From: Budorcas taxicolor
Taxonomy: Eukaryota > Chordata > Mammalia > Artiodactyla > Bovidae
Direction: 5' to 3'
NCBI RefSeq assembly: GCF_023091745.1
Contig: NC_068913.1
Coordinates: forward strand, 16,696,001 to 16,760,000
DNA: 64,000 nucleotides
Shown here: positions 46,301-57,310 of the stretch, one piece after another
How positions within the stretch are numbered: the stretch's first letter is position 1
Layout of the letters: every line of letters begins with the position of its first letter
Position numbers and translations under genes: made by a program
Notes under the pieces: generated by a model
Database searches by the model: none
Seen by the model: only the letters and a program-made list of their open reading frames with translations
What the model was told of the DNA's origin: nothing

Positions 46301-47735
46301 CCATAAAAATCAGAAAACAGTACTAGTCTCAAATCTACCATGAATACACTAAAAAGAATTTCACACTTAATATCTTCTTCATCTGCAAAAATAGACAAAA
46401 CTTATATCCTACCCAGCTCATGTGTTTTAAAGATTTTAAAAGGTAATAAATATTAGAGGTGAGCATCCTCTCATTTTTTAAAATTTACAGATAAATTCTT
46501 TTGTGAAGAACCAAATATAAACTTCTATTATTACCAAGGGAAAATTTATTAAGGAAAAGATTCTTCATACTCAAAAAGTTTCTCTTTCAAGCACTTCAGT
46601 GATGATGCATAGAGCAGCCATTCCCCTGATACACACCTGAACGCAGGGGAGTGCTGGTGAGGCCTGGCCCAGAGATGGGCTATGCCCTTCATACATGCAC
46701 ACACCTGTAGACACCTGAAGACACACACCTGGTGAGGACTTGAGACAGGTGGGTCTGAGAACAATAGTGACTCCTCAGAGCAGCGCCTGTGGGACAGGCA
46801 GGAGCCTGGGGCCTTCACACCAGGAGCCCAGGCCCTGAAGACCTGCTGTGGGGGTGCGGAGTGGGCCTGTGCCTGACAGCTTTTCCCACCCCCTCTTCTC
46901 TGAGTGTGACACGGTAGTTCAGAGCAGAATGGGGGAGCAAGCAGGAGCAGCAGCACAGACAGATTCAATTTGACTTCTAGAAATCCCCTGAGACACCAGA
47001 ATACAAAAGGAGAACTTTGGAATGTGTCTCAGGCCACACTGTGGGAGGCTGGTACACTTCAAGTCTAATTGTGAAAGCAGGCTGTAGGTGTCCTCACTCT
47101 CTGGTGAGGTCTAGGCTCTCTGGATCACATGTACAAAATCAGATGCACTTATACAGGCTACAGCTGGATTCAGAATTTATCTTAGGAAGGCATTTGCCTT
47201 GCAAAAACAATTTGTCTAGAGCTCAAGGTAGAAGGCAAATGTGTAACCCTTCCTCTGAAAATGAGGATGTTGCTTGACTCTCAGAGGAGGGATACGTTGC
47301 TCTTAGTAGTATATATAGAGAGTAATATGATGCCCTCTCTACTGTGCAGAAGAGAGGGAGTGATAACAACAGGGAAGAGACTAGGGTACCGGTGAGACGG
47401 TCACCTCTTCTGAGGATTCCCACACCAGCAGCACTAGATCCCACCACCATGCATACAAATTGTCAGGAATATCCTCCAGATTCATCAGGGCTTGGTGTGA
47501 GGGAATTCTGTTGGGCAAACTGAGAGGGGAGATGAGTTTCTCATAGGAATCAGAAGATGAAGACAGAAGAACTAATCAAGGAAGTCAGCAATCAAGACCC
47601 CTAAGTACGAGCAGAAATTTTAGACAGGGTCTCAGACTACCCAGTCTATAAAATAAGGGAATTCAAGGTTATTCCACCCAGATTTCAGGAACGAGGGAAG
47701 TCTTAGCTGATTTATGAGTTACCCAGAGTTTCAAA
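46301..47735. other. No gene recognised; GC-richer segment 46600-46970
   Basis: The minus-strand frame 46549-46968 (139 codons) begins with a hydrophobic, signal-peptide-like stretch (MNLSVLLLLLAPPFC) and is Cys-rich. I recognise no family, and neither promoter nor splice context is evident. I leave it as a non-coding frame. Confidence 0.3.
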
Positions 47736-47739
47736 ATTC

Positions 47740-48165
47740 TTAATTAAGAGACAGGCAAATTGAATTCAACAATAGTTTGAAAAATTAATCTCCAGGACTG
47801 AATAGACTTTTATCCAGGAATATAAAGTGGTTTAATAACAGGAAATCAATCAACAGTATACCAAATGATCTAACTGGGAGGGAAAGAGGCATGTGTTTTC
47901 AACTCTCCCTGAAAAACAGTCAGGTTTCTGCTACTTAGCAGGAAAAAGTGAAAGATAATGGTAGACATTTTACAGCTTCTATCACAAAATATGATGTCAA
48001 AAAATTGAGATCGATTTATGTTAAAGATATTAATCATAGCATTATTGGTATAAGCTAAAAAAGTGCATGAGGTAGAAGTCTAACAATTTTTAAATGGCTA
48101 AATGAATTATGGAAGATTCACACCATGGGATTTTATGCTGCCATTACAACTGTCTTGAAGACTGT
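47740..48165 (+). repeat. Old L1 ORF2 fragments
   Basis: gcaaattgaattcaacaatag, acttttatccaggaatataaagtgg and ggaaatcaatcaac are RT-region text (47750-47870). catagcattattggtataagc and gggattttatgctgccatta are near the ORF2 end (48030-48150). The intervening sequence is lost or too diverged. Confidence 0.5.
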
Positions 48166-48600
48166 TGAGCGCCATGGAGAGAAAAGGAGGAAAGAACACT
48201 TGACCCTAGTGTAAATTTTCCTGTCTTCCAAGTTCCGTCATGGGAAGAAATCCTCCGCCCTCCTCAAGATCCCTGAGGATTCCAGTTTGTGGTGGGGAAG
48301 ATGGGATACTGCCTATGTTCGCCTGTCACCCTTCTCTCTGAATAACAGGTCTCATTTTGTTTTCAGGAGCTGTTTGTTTTCTCTCAGCTCAGCTTTACTC
48401 ATGGAAGATGATGACTCTCCTTCAGTCTACAAACACTATGCCTGAGGCTGTTGGGTAGAGCAGAATTGGTCTGAACACCTGAGAGGTGAGTGAGAGGCAG
48501 TGTGGCACCTCATAATGCAGAAAGCAACTTTTACTTAAAGATTAGGCATCACCATTGTATCACTGTGGTGCAGTTTTTCATTTGCACACCAACTGCAGTA
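48166..48600. other. No gene or recognised repeat
   Basis: Nothing supportable. Confidence 0.3.
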
Positions 48601-48604
48601 AACT

Positions 48605-48795
48605 TATTATCAGCTTACGTGTATTGAGAACTCGATGCATGGCGGATACTCTTCTAAGCCTTTTCCTGTATCATCTCCATTGAATTCTCAAAACAATCCT
48701 GTAAGGTAAGGGGCATTATAATTGCCATTTGATAGAAACACAAAGTGGAAAGTTTTAGGATTGAGAACAATGTCAAATAGAGCCATAGTTTTAAC
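48605..48795 (+). repeat. MIR SINE
   Basis: Sense MIR: cgtgtattgagaactcg, tcttctaagccttttcctg, tctcaaaacaatcctgtaagg, attgccatttgatagaaac. Confidence 0.6.
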
Positions 48796-49122
48796 TCCTC
48801 ATATGCTGGCTCTCAATGAAGTATATTGGAAGGGCTAGAAGTTTATAAAATTGATGAGAAAGCTGGAGAACTAGATTTAGTAATGGGCAGCCCCCTCATT
48901 GTTAAAACGCAGAAACTTACTGGGAGCATCTTTTGGGCATCAGTGCCAGAATCAATCTATTTCAACCATTTGCAGACACTCTATTCAAATCACAATTCCA
49001 ACTAGTTAAGTTGGGTCACATGCCTGCCTTTTGATTCAAGTCAAACAGGGTATCTGATTAATTGTCTCACACTCTGTACCCAGTGAATAACAGCTAATTC
49101 TCCCAAACAATTCAGGTTTTCC

Positions 49123-50074
49123 TTCAGTTCAGTTCAGTCGCTCAGTCATGTCCGACTCTTTGCAACCCCATAGACTGCAGCACACCAGACTTCCCTGTCC
49201 ATCACCAACTCCTGGAGCTCACTGAAACTCATGTCCATCGAGTTGGTGTTGCCATCCAACCATCTCATCCTCTGCCGTCCTCTTCTCCTTCTGCCTTCAA
49301 CTGAAAATGGAGTACGTCAAGGCTATATATGGTCACTGTGCTTATTTAACTTACATGCAGAGTATATCATGCAAAATGCCAGGCTGGATGAAGCACAAGC
49401 TGGAATCAAGATTGCCAGGAGAAATATCAATAACCTTAGATATGCAGATGATACCACCCTTATGGCAGAAAGTGAGGAGGAACTAAAAAGCCTCTTGATG
49501 AAAGTGAAAGAGGAGAGTGAAAAAGTTGGCTTAAAGCTCAACATTCAGAAAATGAAGATCATGGCATCCAGTCCCATCACTTCATGGGAAATAGATGGGG
49601 AAACAGTAGAAACAGTGTCAGACTTTATTTTTCTGGGCTCCAAAATCACTGCAGATGGTGACTGCAGCCATGAAATTAAAAGACGCTTACTCCTTGGAAG
49701 AAAAGTTATGACCAACCTAGATAGCATATTCAAAAGCAGAGACATTACTTTGCCAACTAAGGTCCTTCTAGTCAAGGCTATGGTTTTTCCAGTGGTCAGG
49801 TATGTATGTGAGAGTTGGACTGTGAAGAAGGCTGAGTGCCGAAGAATTGATGCTTTTGAACTGTGGTATTGGAGAAGACTCTTGAGAGTCCCTCGGACTG
49901 CAAGGAGATCCAACCAGTCCATCCTAAAGGAAATCAGTCCTGAATGTTCATTGGAAGGACAGATGCTGAAGCTGAAACTCCAATATTTTGGCCACCTGAT
50001 GCGAAGAACTGACTCATTTGAAAAGGCTCTGATGCTGGGAAAGATTGAAGATGGGAGGAGTAGGGGATGACGGA
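49123..50074 (-). mobile_element. BovB LINE with inverted 5' part (twin-priming structure)
   Basis: 49123-49302 is the antisense BovB 3' end with its reversed CTGAA tail. At about 49302 the orientation flips. 49303-50074 is sense ORF2 from gaaaatggagtacgtcaagg to gaggagtaggggatgacgg. The 3' limit of the inverted part and the 5' limit of the tail part meet within about 30 bp of the same place in the element. This is the arrangement expected from twin priming: a 3' segment in one orientation and an adjoining 5' segment inverted. Flanks show only a weak TTCCTT repeat. Confidence 0.88.
49231..50070 (+). pseudogene. BovB ORF2 RT C-terminal fragment, open (279 codons)
   Basis: From about residue 25 this is uninterrupted BovB ORF2: the end of the RT palm with catalytic YADD at residues 71-74, the MAESEEELKSLL block, the FIFLGSKITADGDCSHEIKRR block, then the C-terminal WTVKKAECRRIDAFELWYWRRLLRV-like region. 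It is the longest intact BovB coding stretch in the window. Residues 1-24 are read from the oppositely oriented 3' end, so the apparent start codon is an artefact of the inversion. The endonuclease and RT motif A are absent; not functional. Confidence 0.92.
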
Positions 50075-50079
50075 AAACT

Positions 50080-51292
50080 TCCTTAGAGAAACAATAAAAA
50101 GAATGATGCTGAGTAATCAAGTAAACAAGGTCACTTACCACCATTTATAAGTATTCCCTTGGCCGCTCTTCACCTAGGAGCTCTTCACAGTCCTCTTGCT
50201 CCTGTCTGTTGGCATTTGAGGCCAGAAGGCAGGAGAGCAGTGAGTCCCTCATTTTCACCCTCTGGACTCCTCTCCTCACTCTGATCTCTCTTCTGGGCAC
50301 AACACCTCTAATTCCCTTTTTCTGCTGCCTGTCAGAGGAAAATTGAAGTTTCCTATTATTTTCCTTTCTAGGCTAACCTGAGGCCTCTGCTTGCATTTTA
50401 GAGAAGCCTAACTTTGCACAAACAGTCATTAAAGTGTTTTCCTGAACCAAAAAACCTTTAACAGATGTACTCACTCTTAATAACAAAATAGTCCCAATTT
50501 TTCTTTTTAGTGAAAATAGCCATTTTCCCTTTGCCATCCAGTTTTACATTTTTTAACACAAAGAGCAGACAAGATCAAATAACTAGACAGTAAAACACCA
50601 AGAAGCTTTGTCTTAAGAGATCTTTTTTTAGCTAGTCCCAGATCAATAGATTTGGTAGAGGCTTCTGTCTCTACAAAGAATCTCCAGAAGAAAGAGCTCA
50701 CAAGCAATATTATCCTCTCCCTTCTGAGAACAGTGTGTTTTCATTTGCAATGTATGCCACGTTAAAATAACCAGATGAGGTCAGAGATGGATTCACTCAC
50801 ACTAAGTCCCACATCAGCAAACCAAAGCTGAAGCTTCTATGCTGGGCTCTCCCAGAAAAGGAAGGTCTAGGTCTACCAATCAAAATTGGCCTGCTCCATA
50901 CAAGTTATCTGACCGGCTCCAAGACTGGTCAGACGCAGAGAGGGTAACCTGCTTTGACCAACTAGCAAATGCCCAGTATAACTTGCTTCTTTCTGTTCAC
51001 TTGGATCCATAAAAATTTCACATTTAGAACATCTCTTTTGAAGCTTCTTTCTATTTACTAGACTAGATTTTGCCTAATTCATGAAGATAAAGGCAACTAG
51101 GTTAGTAAATTGTGGAACATTTTTGTAACAGTCATAAGTTTAAATTTCATGGTCTTAAGAGTTCACAGACCCTAGTATGACACAGCTATACTGATAATGG
51201 TATATCATAAATTATATATCTGTATTTCTACATTATATCAGAACCATATAAAATATATAAATAATTTCACAGTATTATGATTATCTTCTCTT
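50080..51292. other. No gene or recognised repeat
   Basis: Nothing supportable on either strand. Confidence 0.4.
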
Positions 51293-51304
51293 ATAGTTAT
51301 AATT

Positions 51305-51530
51305 GGGCTTCCCAGGTAGTGCTAGTGGTAAAGAACCTGCCTGCCAATGCAGGAGACATACAAGACATGAGTCTGATCCCTGGGTTGGGAAGATCCCCTT
51401 CAGGAGGACATGCAAACTCACTCCAGCATTCTTGCTTGGAGAATCCCATGGACAGAGAGCCTGGCAGGCTATAGTCCGTGGGATGGCAAAGAGTCAGACA
51501 TGGCTGAAATGAGTTACCACGCACACATGC
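51305..51530 (+). repeat. Bov-tA SINE with perfect TSD
   Basis: Sense copy from gggcttcccaggtagtgc to tggctgaaatgag and a short CA-rich tail. Flanked by a perfect 12-bp repeat ATAGTTATAATT (51293-51304, 51531-51542). Confidence 0.96.
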
Positions 51531-51611
51531 ATAGTTATAATTATGATTAATAATTTATGATATCTTACATATCTCACACTGACATAATTTATTGTACCTC
51601 AAATTTCATAT

Positions 51612-52690
51612 ATCTATTTCTGCTTTATTGACTATGCCAAAGCCTTTGACTGTGTGGATCACAATAAACTGTGGAAAATCCTGAAAGAGATGGGAATACC
51701 AGACCACCTGACCTGACTCTTGAGAAACCTATATGCAGGTCAGGAAGCAACAGTTAGAACTGGACATAGAACAACAGACTGGTTCCAAATAGGAAAATGA
51801 GTACGTCAAGGCTGCATATTGTCACCCTGCTTATTTAACTTATGTGCAGAGTACATCATGAGAAATGCTAAGCTGGAGGAAGCACAAGCTGGAATCAAGA
51901 TTGCTGGGAGAAATATCAATAACCTCAGATATGCAGATGACACCATCGTTATGGCAGAAAGTGAAGAGGAACTAAAGAGCCTCTTGATGAAAGTGAAGGA
52001 GGAGAGCGAAAAAGTTGGCTTAAACCTCAACATTCAGAAAGCGAAGATCATGGCATCTGGTCCCATCACTTCCTGGCAAGTAGATGGGGAAACAGTGGAA
52101 ACAGCGGCTTACTTAATTTTGGGGGGCTCCAGAATCACTGCAGCCATGAAATTAAAAGATGCTTACTCCTTGGAAGGAAAGTTATGACCAACCTAGATAG
52201 CATATTCAAAAGCAGAGACATTACTTTGTCAACAAAGGTCCATCTAGTCAAGGCTATAGTTTTTTCAGTAGTCATGTATGGATGCGAAATTTGGACTATA
52301 AAGAAAGCTGAGTGCAGAAGAATTGATGCTTTTGGTGTTGGAGAAGACTCTTGAGAATCACTTGGACTGCAAGGAGATCCAACCAGTCTATCCTAAAGGA
52401 AATCAGTCCTGGGTGTTCATTGGAAGGACTGCTGCTGAAGCTGAAACTCCAATATTTTGGCTACCTGATATGAAGAGCTGACTCATTTGAAAAGACCCTG
52501 ATGTTGGGAAAGATTAAAGGCAGGAGAAGGGGATGACAGAGGATGAGATGGTTAGATGGCATCGCCGACTCAATGGACATGAGTTTGGGTAAACTCTGGG
52601 AGTTGGTGATGGACGGGGAGGCCTGGCGTGCTGCGGTTCATGGGGTCACAAAGAGTCAGACATGACTGAGCTGCTGAACTGAACTGAATA
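51612..52690 (+). mobile_element. BovB LINE, 5'-truncated, 1.1 kb
   Basis: Sense copy from RT motif A (tttattgactatgccaaagcc) through YADD and the C-terminus to the 3' end, finishing with the terminal ctgaactgaactgaat. It is close to the consensus I know, so relatively young. Confidence 0.95.
51619..52187 (+). pseudogene. BovB ORF2 RT fragment with stops and a 13-bp deletion
   Basis: RT motif A (FCFIDYAKAFDCVDH) is present near 51620-51664. In the same frame, single-base changes create TGA stops at 51714-51716 and 51798-51800. The open part 51819-52187 holds YADD (residues 38-41 of that stretch). At 52137-52143 one ACTGCAG copy replaces the usual two with six bases between. The 13-bp loss shifts the frame and ends it at 52187. 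Confidence 0.88.
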
Positions 52691-52715
52691 TCATAGTCAT
52701 ACCTTATATATCACA

Positions 52716-52732
52716 ATTATATATATATATAA
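52716..52732. repeat. Short AT-rich (TA)n
   Basis: atatatatatataat run just after the BovB. Confidence 0.6.
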
Positions 52733-52749
52733 TTTTATTTGTGTATATA

Positions 52750-53626
52750 TTTCTTTAAATATTTCTGTCTGACTTTATTTTTGGCTCAAACTTCTCATCT
52801 GCCTAATGCAGAAAATTTAATATAGTTTTTCAAGTGAGCTCTGTCAATTTCTGTGTTTTCTCAGGCAATGCTGTTCTAAACTTCCATCCCTCCAGACTGC
52901 CCCACACTTTCCCACCAGTGTTGATGCTTGGCTCAAGGCTTATTGAATGCCTTGGCACAGCTTCTGCCTCTTCGGTATGGTCTCTTTCTCAAGAGGTAAC
53001 CAGCCTCCTCTGTGCTTCCTTCTGAGCTGACTAGCAACAGCAGTGAGTTCAGCAGAGCACTCAGCTTTGCAGTCACTCCCCAGGGTAACTCAGCACATTC
53101 TCTCTGTCCTGGATTATATCCATGGCCAGTTTGAGGGTCTCTTGGAAGACTGTCCATTCTGCTTCCCTTTGGAGGCAACAGACTACTTCAGGACGCCACA
53201 CTGGATGCCCCTCACATCCCTGGCAACCATTACTACACTGAGGCCCCCACTCCACTGGGGCACAGGAAATGAGCCTGAGAACCATCAAAACGCAGCCTAA
53301 GATCACCTTGAGGGCTCTTAGATCTTTCAGTTCTGACCTCCCACCACAGTTAGGCAGGGGGAATAGGGGAGGCAGGGAGGCAGAGGGTAGACTGGAATCT
53401 AAATCCTCTTGGAATCTTTATCCAGTCCATAAGCAGGGGCATGAGAAGGAGAAAATGTTTCCAACCAATAATATGACTTTTCCAATCTCACTGTGTTCAA
53501 GGATTAAACAGTACTTTTGTACTCTGGTTCTTTGGTTGATAATCCATAAATGGAGAAATGTCACAGGATAAATATAGAGTATAGAAAACAATATATCCAA
53601 TGATAGTACTTGACATATTAAGCTGT
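52750..53626. other. No gene recognised; GC-richer segment 52860-53400
   Basis: No repeat match. Frames on both strands (53043-53300 plus, 52933-53178 minus) show no known domain. It could be single-copy conserved non-coding DNA or an old retrocopy I cannot identify. Confidence 0.3.
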
Positions 53627-53638
53627 ATGCTTATAAAT

Positions 53639-53851
53639 GGAGTTTCCCTTGTAGCTTAGTCAGTAAAGAATCTGCCTACAATGCAGGAGACCAGAGTTAA
53701 ATTCCTGGGTTGGGAAAATCCCCTGGAGAAGGAAATGGCAACCCACTCCAGTATTCTTGCCTGGAGAATCCCATGGACAGAGGAGCCCAGCAGACTATAG
53801 TCTATGGGGTCACAGAGTTGGACATGACTGAGCAACTAAACCACTACCACC
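53639..53851 (+). repeat. Bov-tA SINE with TSD
   Basis: Sense copy from gagtttcccttgtagcttag to gactgagcaactaaacc. Flanked by ATGCTTAYAAAT (53627-53638, 53852-53863; one mismatch). Confidence 0.95.
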
Positions 53852-54049
53852 ATGCTTACAAATATGTACCTGTGTGAAATGCCAAATACGGGTGTATTGC
53901 GTTATTATATAATATAGAGACTACAATTCTAAGTTCAATAAATAAAAGGTAAACTAGACTATAAGTCTAATTTAATGGACAATTAATTTAACCAATAAAC
54001 ATACCTGCATAGAAAAATTTTGGCTATTGGGATATACGCTTAAGGGATA

Positions 54050-55015
54050 AACACTGTTCAGTCATGTCCAATTTTTTGCAACCCCATGGACTGCAGCACA
54101 CCAGGCTTCCCTGTCCTTCACTATCTCCTGGAGTTTGCTCAATCTCATGTTTATTGAGTCAATGATTCCATCCAACCATCTCATCCTCTGTCACTGCCTT
54201 CTCCTTGTGCTATCAATCTTTCCCAGCAGCAGGGTCTTTTCCAATGAGTTGGCCCTTTCCATTAGGTGGCCAAAATATTGGAGCTTCAGCTTCAGCATCA
54301 GTCCTTCTGATGATTATTCAGGGTTGATTTCCTGTAGGACTGACTGGTTTGATCTCCTTGCTGTCCAAGGACTCTCAAGAGTCTTCTCCAGCACCACAGT
54401 TCAAAAACATCAATTTTTCAGTTCTCAGTCTTCTTTATGGTCTAATTCTCACATCCTTTTGTGACTACTGGAAAAACCATAGCTTTGACTATACAGACCT
54501 TTGTCGGCAAAGTGATGTCTCTGCTTTTGGATATGCTGACTAGGTTTGTCTCAGCTTTTCTTCCAAAGAGCAAGCGTCTTTTAATTTCATGGCTGCAATC
54601 ACCATTTGCAGTGATTTTGGAGCCCAAGAAAATAAAGTCTGTCACTGTTTCCATTGTTTCCCCATCTATTTGTCACGAAGTTATGGGGTCGGATGACATG
54701 ATCTTCATTTTCTGAATGTTGAGTTTTAAGCCAGCTTTTTCACTCTCCTCTTTCACCTTCATCAAGAGGCTCTTTAGTTCTTCTTTGCTTTCTGCCATAA
54801 GGGTGGTGTCATCTGCATATCTGAGGTTATTGATATTTCTCCCAGCAATCTTGATTCCAGCTTGTGCTTCATTCAGGCTCACATTTCACATGATGTAATC
54901 TGCAAATAAGTTAGATAAGCAGGGTCACAATATACAGCCTTCACATATGCCTTTCCCAATTTTGAACCAGTTCGTTGTTCCATGTCTGGTTCTAACTTGC
55001 TTCTTGACCTGATAT
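54050..55015 (-). mobile_element. BovB LINE, 5'-truncated, about 1 kb
   Basis: Antisense from cactgttcagtcatgtcc through ORF2 to aaccagttcgttgttccatg and cttgcttcttgacctg. The minus-strand open stretch 54673-54882 carries YADD (residues 22-25). The frame is broken into several short pieces. Confidence 0.92.
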
Positions 55016-55071
55016 GGTAATTTTTACATTCCTCTTTATGCTTTCTATATTTTCTAAATTCTATGCTCAGA

Positions 55072-55073
<2 letters not shown>

Positions 55074-55113
<40 letters not shown>
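55074..55113. repeat. (TA)20 microsatellite
   Basis: Forty uninterrupted bases of alternating TA, self-complementary. Confidence 0.95.
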
Positions 55114-55115
<2 letters not shown>

Positions 55116-55149
55116 CTTTACAGACATAAAATAAGTAAATCATAATAGT

Positions 55150-55447
55150 TTTTGCTGTGTTGAACTTATAGTTACCAAAGGGGAAAGGTGGGAGAGAATG
55201 ATAAACTGGGAGTTTGAGTTTTACATACACACACTACTATATGTAAAATAGATAGCCAACAAGGACCTACTGTATAGCACAGAGAACTCTGTTCAATATT
55301 CTGTAAAAGCCTAAATGGGGAAAGAATTTTAAAAAGAATAGATATATGTAGAACTGAATCACTTTGCTATACACTTGAAACTAACACAACATTGTAAACC
55401 AGCCATAGTCCAATATAAAAAATTAAAACAATAAATAAATAAAAAAA
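55150..55447 (+). mobile_element. L1 3' UTR fragment with A-rich tail
   Basis: Sense cetartiodactyl L1 3' UTR: cttatagttaccaaagggg, aaggacctactgtatagcac, aatattctgtaaaagcc, gaatcactttgctatac, actaacacaacattgtaaacc, ending in an A-rich tail. Confidence 0.85.
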
Positions 55448-55718
55448 CTTAAAGTCATGTTAAAAGAATTAGCTCTGTTGGACATAGAAATAGACGACTA
55501 TATCCATGTACCATGGCATTCCATCACATTTAATAAAAAGTAGAAGAAAATAATTAAGTAATAAAAATGTAGGGATAGATGAAGCAACTTTTTCCAGAAA
55601 GCCTATTATTTTCTTTTTTTAATCATAAACTTTTGGCTTTATTTCCTGTGTTATATAACATATCCTTTAGATTGTTTTTTATATATAACGGTTTGTACCT
55701 CTTTTTAAGATTTGTTTA

Positions 55719-56031
55719 TTCTTAATTGGAGGATAATTGCTTTATAATATTGTGTTGGTTTCTGCCATACATCAACATGAATCAACCATAGGTATACATA
55801 AGTCCCCTCCCACTTGAACCTTTTTCCCTTTCCCACCCCTTCCCACCCCTCTAGGTTGTCACACAGCACTGGTTTGAGCTGTGTCATACAGCAAATTCCC
55901 ACTGGCTATAACATTCCCTATTTTGCATATGGTAATATATATGTTTCCATGCTACCCTCTCAGTTCATCCCACCCTCTCCCTCCCCAACCTTGCACACAA
56001 CTCTAACAAAAACTGCTCAGGTAACAAACAC
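55719..56031 (-). mobile_element. Ruminant L1 3' UTR, antisense
   Basis: Antisense: cttaattggaggataattgc, tgccatacatcaacatgaatc, ctctaggttgtcacacagc, agcaaattcccactggc, atatgtttccatgctac. Probable target duplication AGATTTGTTTA (55708-55718) and AGATTGTTTTTA (56032-56043), differing by an indel. Confidence 0.88.
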
Positions 56032-56043
56032 AGATTGTTTTTA

Positions 56044-56785
56044 CACAGTATTTGGAGGCATTCCTTAGGCAGGCTTACATTGCAATTCCATTCAGGAATT
56101 AAGGCAAATTGGCTAAATTATTACATGTTGTTTCATTTTCATTCCTGTAAAACAGAGTCTTCAAATTAGATTCTACTTTATAAATTCTGACCTACTCTTT
56201 ACTGTCTGCACAGAAAGAACACTAAGGAAACTGTCAGCCAGGAGAGGAACTGGCTACAGATGGCGCAACAGAGGCCAAGAGGTGTTAGGCATCGCAGGAA
56301 GCGTGGTGAGGAGGTGGCCGTGGGGCTGGGGGCCTGCCCAGTTAGCAGTCTGCCTCTCCACGCACCTGCCTTTCATGTCTTTGTTCATATGATTTTTGAT
56401 AAATAGTTTAGAGACGATGTATTTAAAAGATATTACACTTAAAAGACAGATTGTCTGGTAGGCCACAGTTTGAAAAAAACACAGAACTAAACAGCAACAT
56501 GGTAGTTTGGCAAGAGACTGGGGAAGCATTTGGATTGATTTCTGGAAGCGTAAGTCTCTGTCCAAAAGACTGATTAACTACCAGTCTCTAGTAACAAATT
56601 AATTCATTTTAGTTTATTGCGTCCCAAGACCCGACAGGTGAAGAATAAAGAGTTTATATCCTAATCCGGGCCAGGTGTCTGACAGGGCTCCTGATTCTAG
56701 AAGGAAATCTTCCTTTACAGGTTTTATTGCTGATCTTGGTACCCAAAACCCTTGATACCTTTGGTAACAGAATATCAAGTAAAGT
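56044..56785. other. No gene or recognised repeat
   Basis: Nothing supportable. The minus-strand 103-codon frame at 56254-56565 lacks any known domain. Confidence 0.4.
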
Positions 56786-56787
56786 TC

Positions 56788-57155
56788 CTGGTATCTTAGT
56801 CCATCTGGATTGCTATAACAAAATACCACACGATGGGTAGCTTATAAACAATAGGAATTCTAGGTTCTGGAGACTGTGAAGGCCAAGGAGTTTCAATGTC
56901 TGGTGAGGGACTTCTGCCTCATTGATGGCTGTCTTCTCACTGTAACCTCATGTAGTAGAAGGGTCAAGCAAGCTCTCTGGGGTCTCTTTTTATAAGGGCA
57001 TTAACTCCATGCAGAGGGTTCTGCCCTCATGAGCCCTCAGGTCCCACCACTGAAAACCATCACATTGGAAGTTATTCTGTGTTATGCATCACGTTGCATA
57101 TGTTAGGATTTCAGCATATGCATTTTGAAGGGACACAGATATTGAGAGCATAGCA
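56788..57155 (-). repeat. Solo LTR, MaLR (MLT1-like), antisense
   Basis: Antisense order of MaLR blocks: ttagtccatctggattgctataac, aaaataccacacgatggg, aattctaggttctggagac, tctggtgagggacttctgcc, ctctctggggtctctttttataagggc, taggatttcagcatatg. It is related in content to the LTR at 10447-10858, in opposite orientation. No coding interior. Confidence 0.65.
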
Positions 57156-57310
57156 CAGGCAAGTTAAGATGAAAAATGACCAGTGCTAGCAGGATCAGCT
57201 TTAGTCTCTGTTGGATGAAGCAAACGGACAAATTGCACAGGGCATGAGTGCAATGTGGTGAGTGTCCTGAAGGTGTTTCCAACAGAGAAAGAGATGTTTT
57301 GAGGTAATTG

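Noticed and set aside
49231..50070. 279-codon frame as a host reverse-transcriptase gene
   Set aside because: It is BovB ORF2 joined to an inverted BovB 3' end; the first ~24 codons are antisense UTR and the catalytic domain is incomplete.
49545..50144. 199-codon minus-strand frame
   Set aside because: Antisense shadow of BovB ORF2. The same holds for the plus-strand frames at 43608-44063, 61867-62265 and 54461-54715.
55074..55113. (TA)20 tract as a replication origin or cruciform regulator
   Set aside because: Common microsatellite; nothing nearby supports a function.
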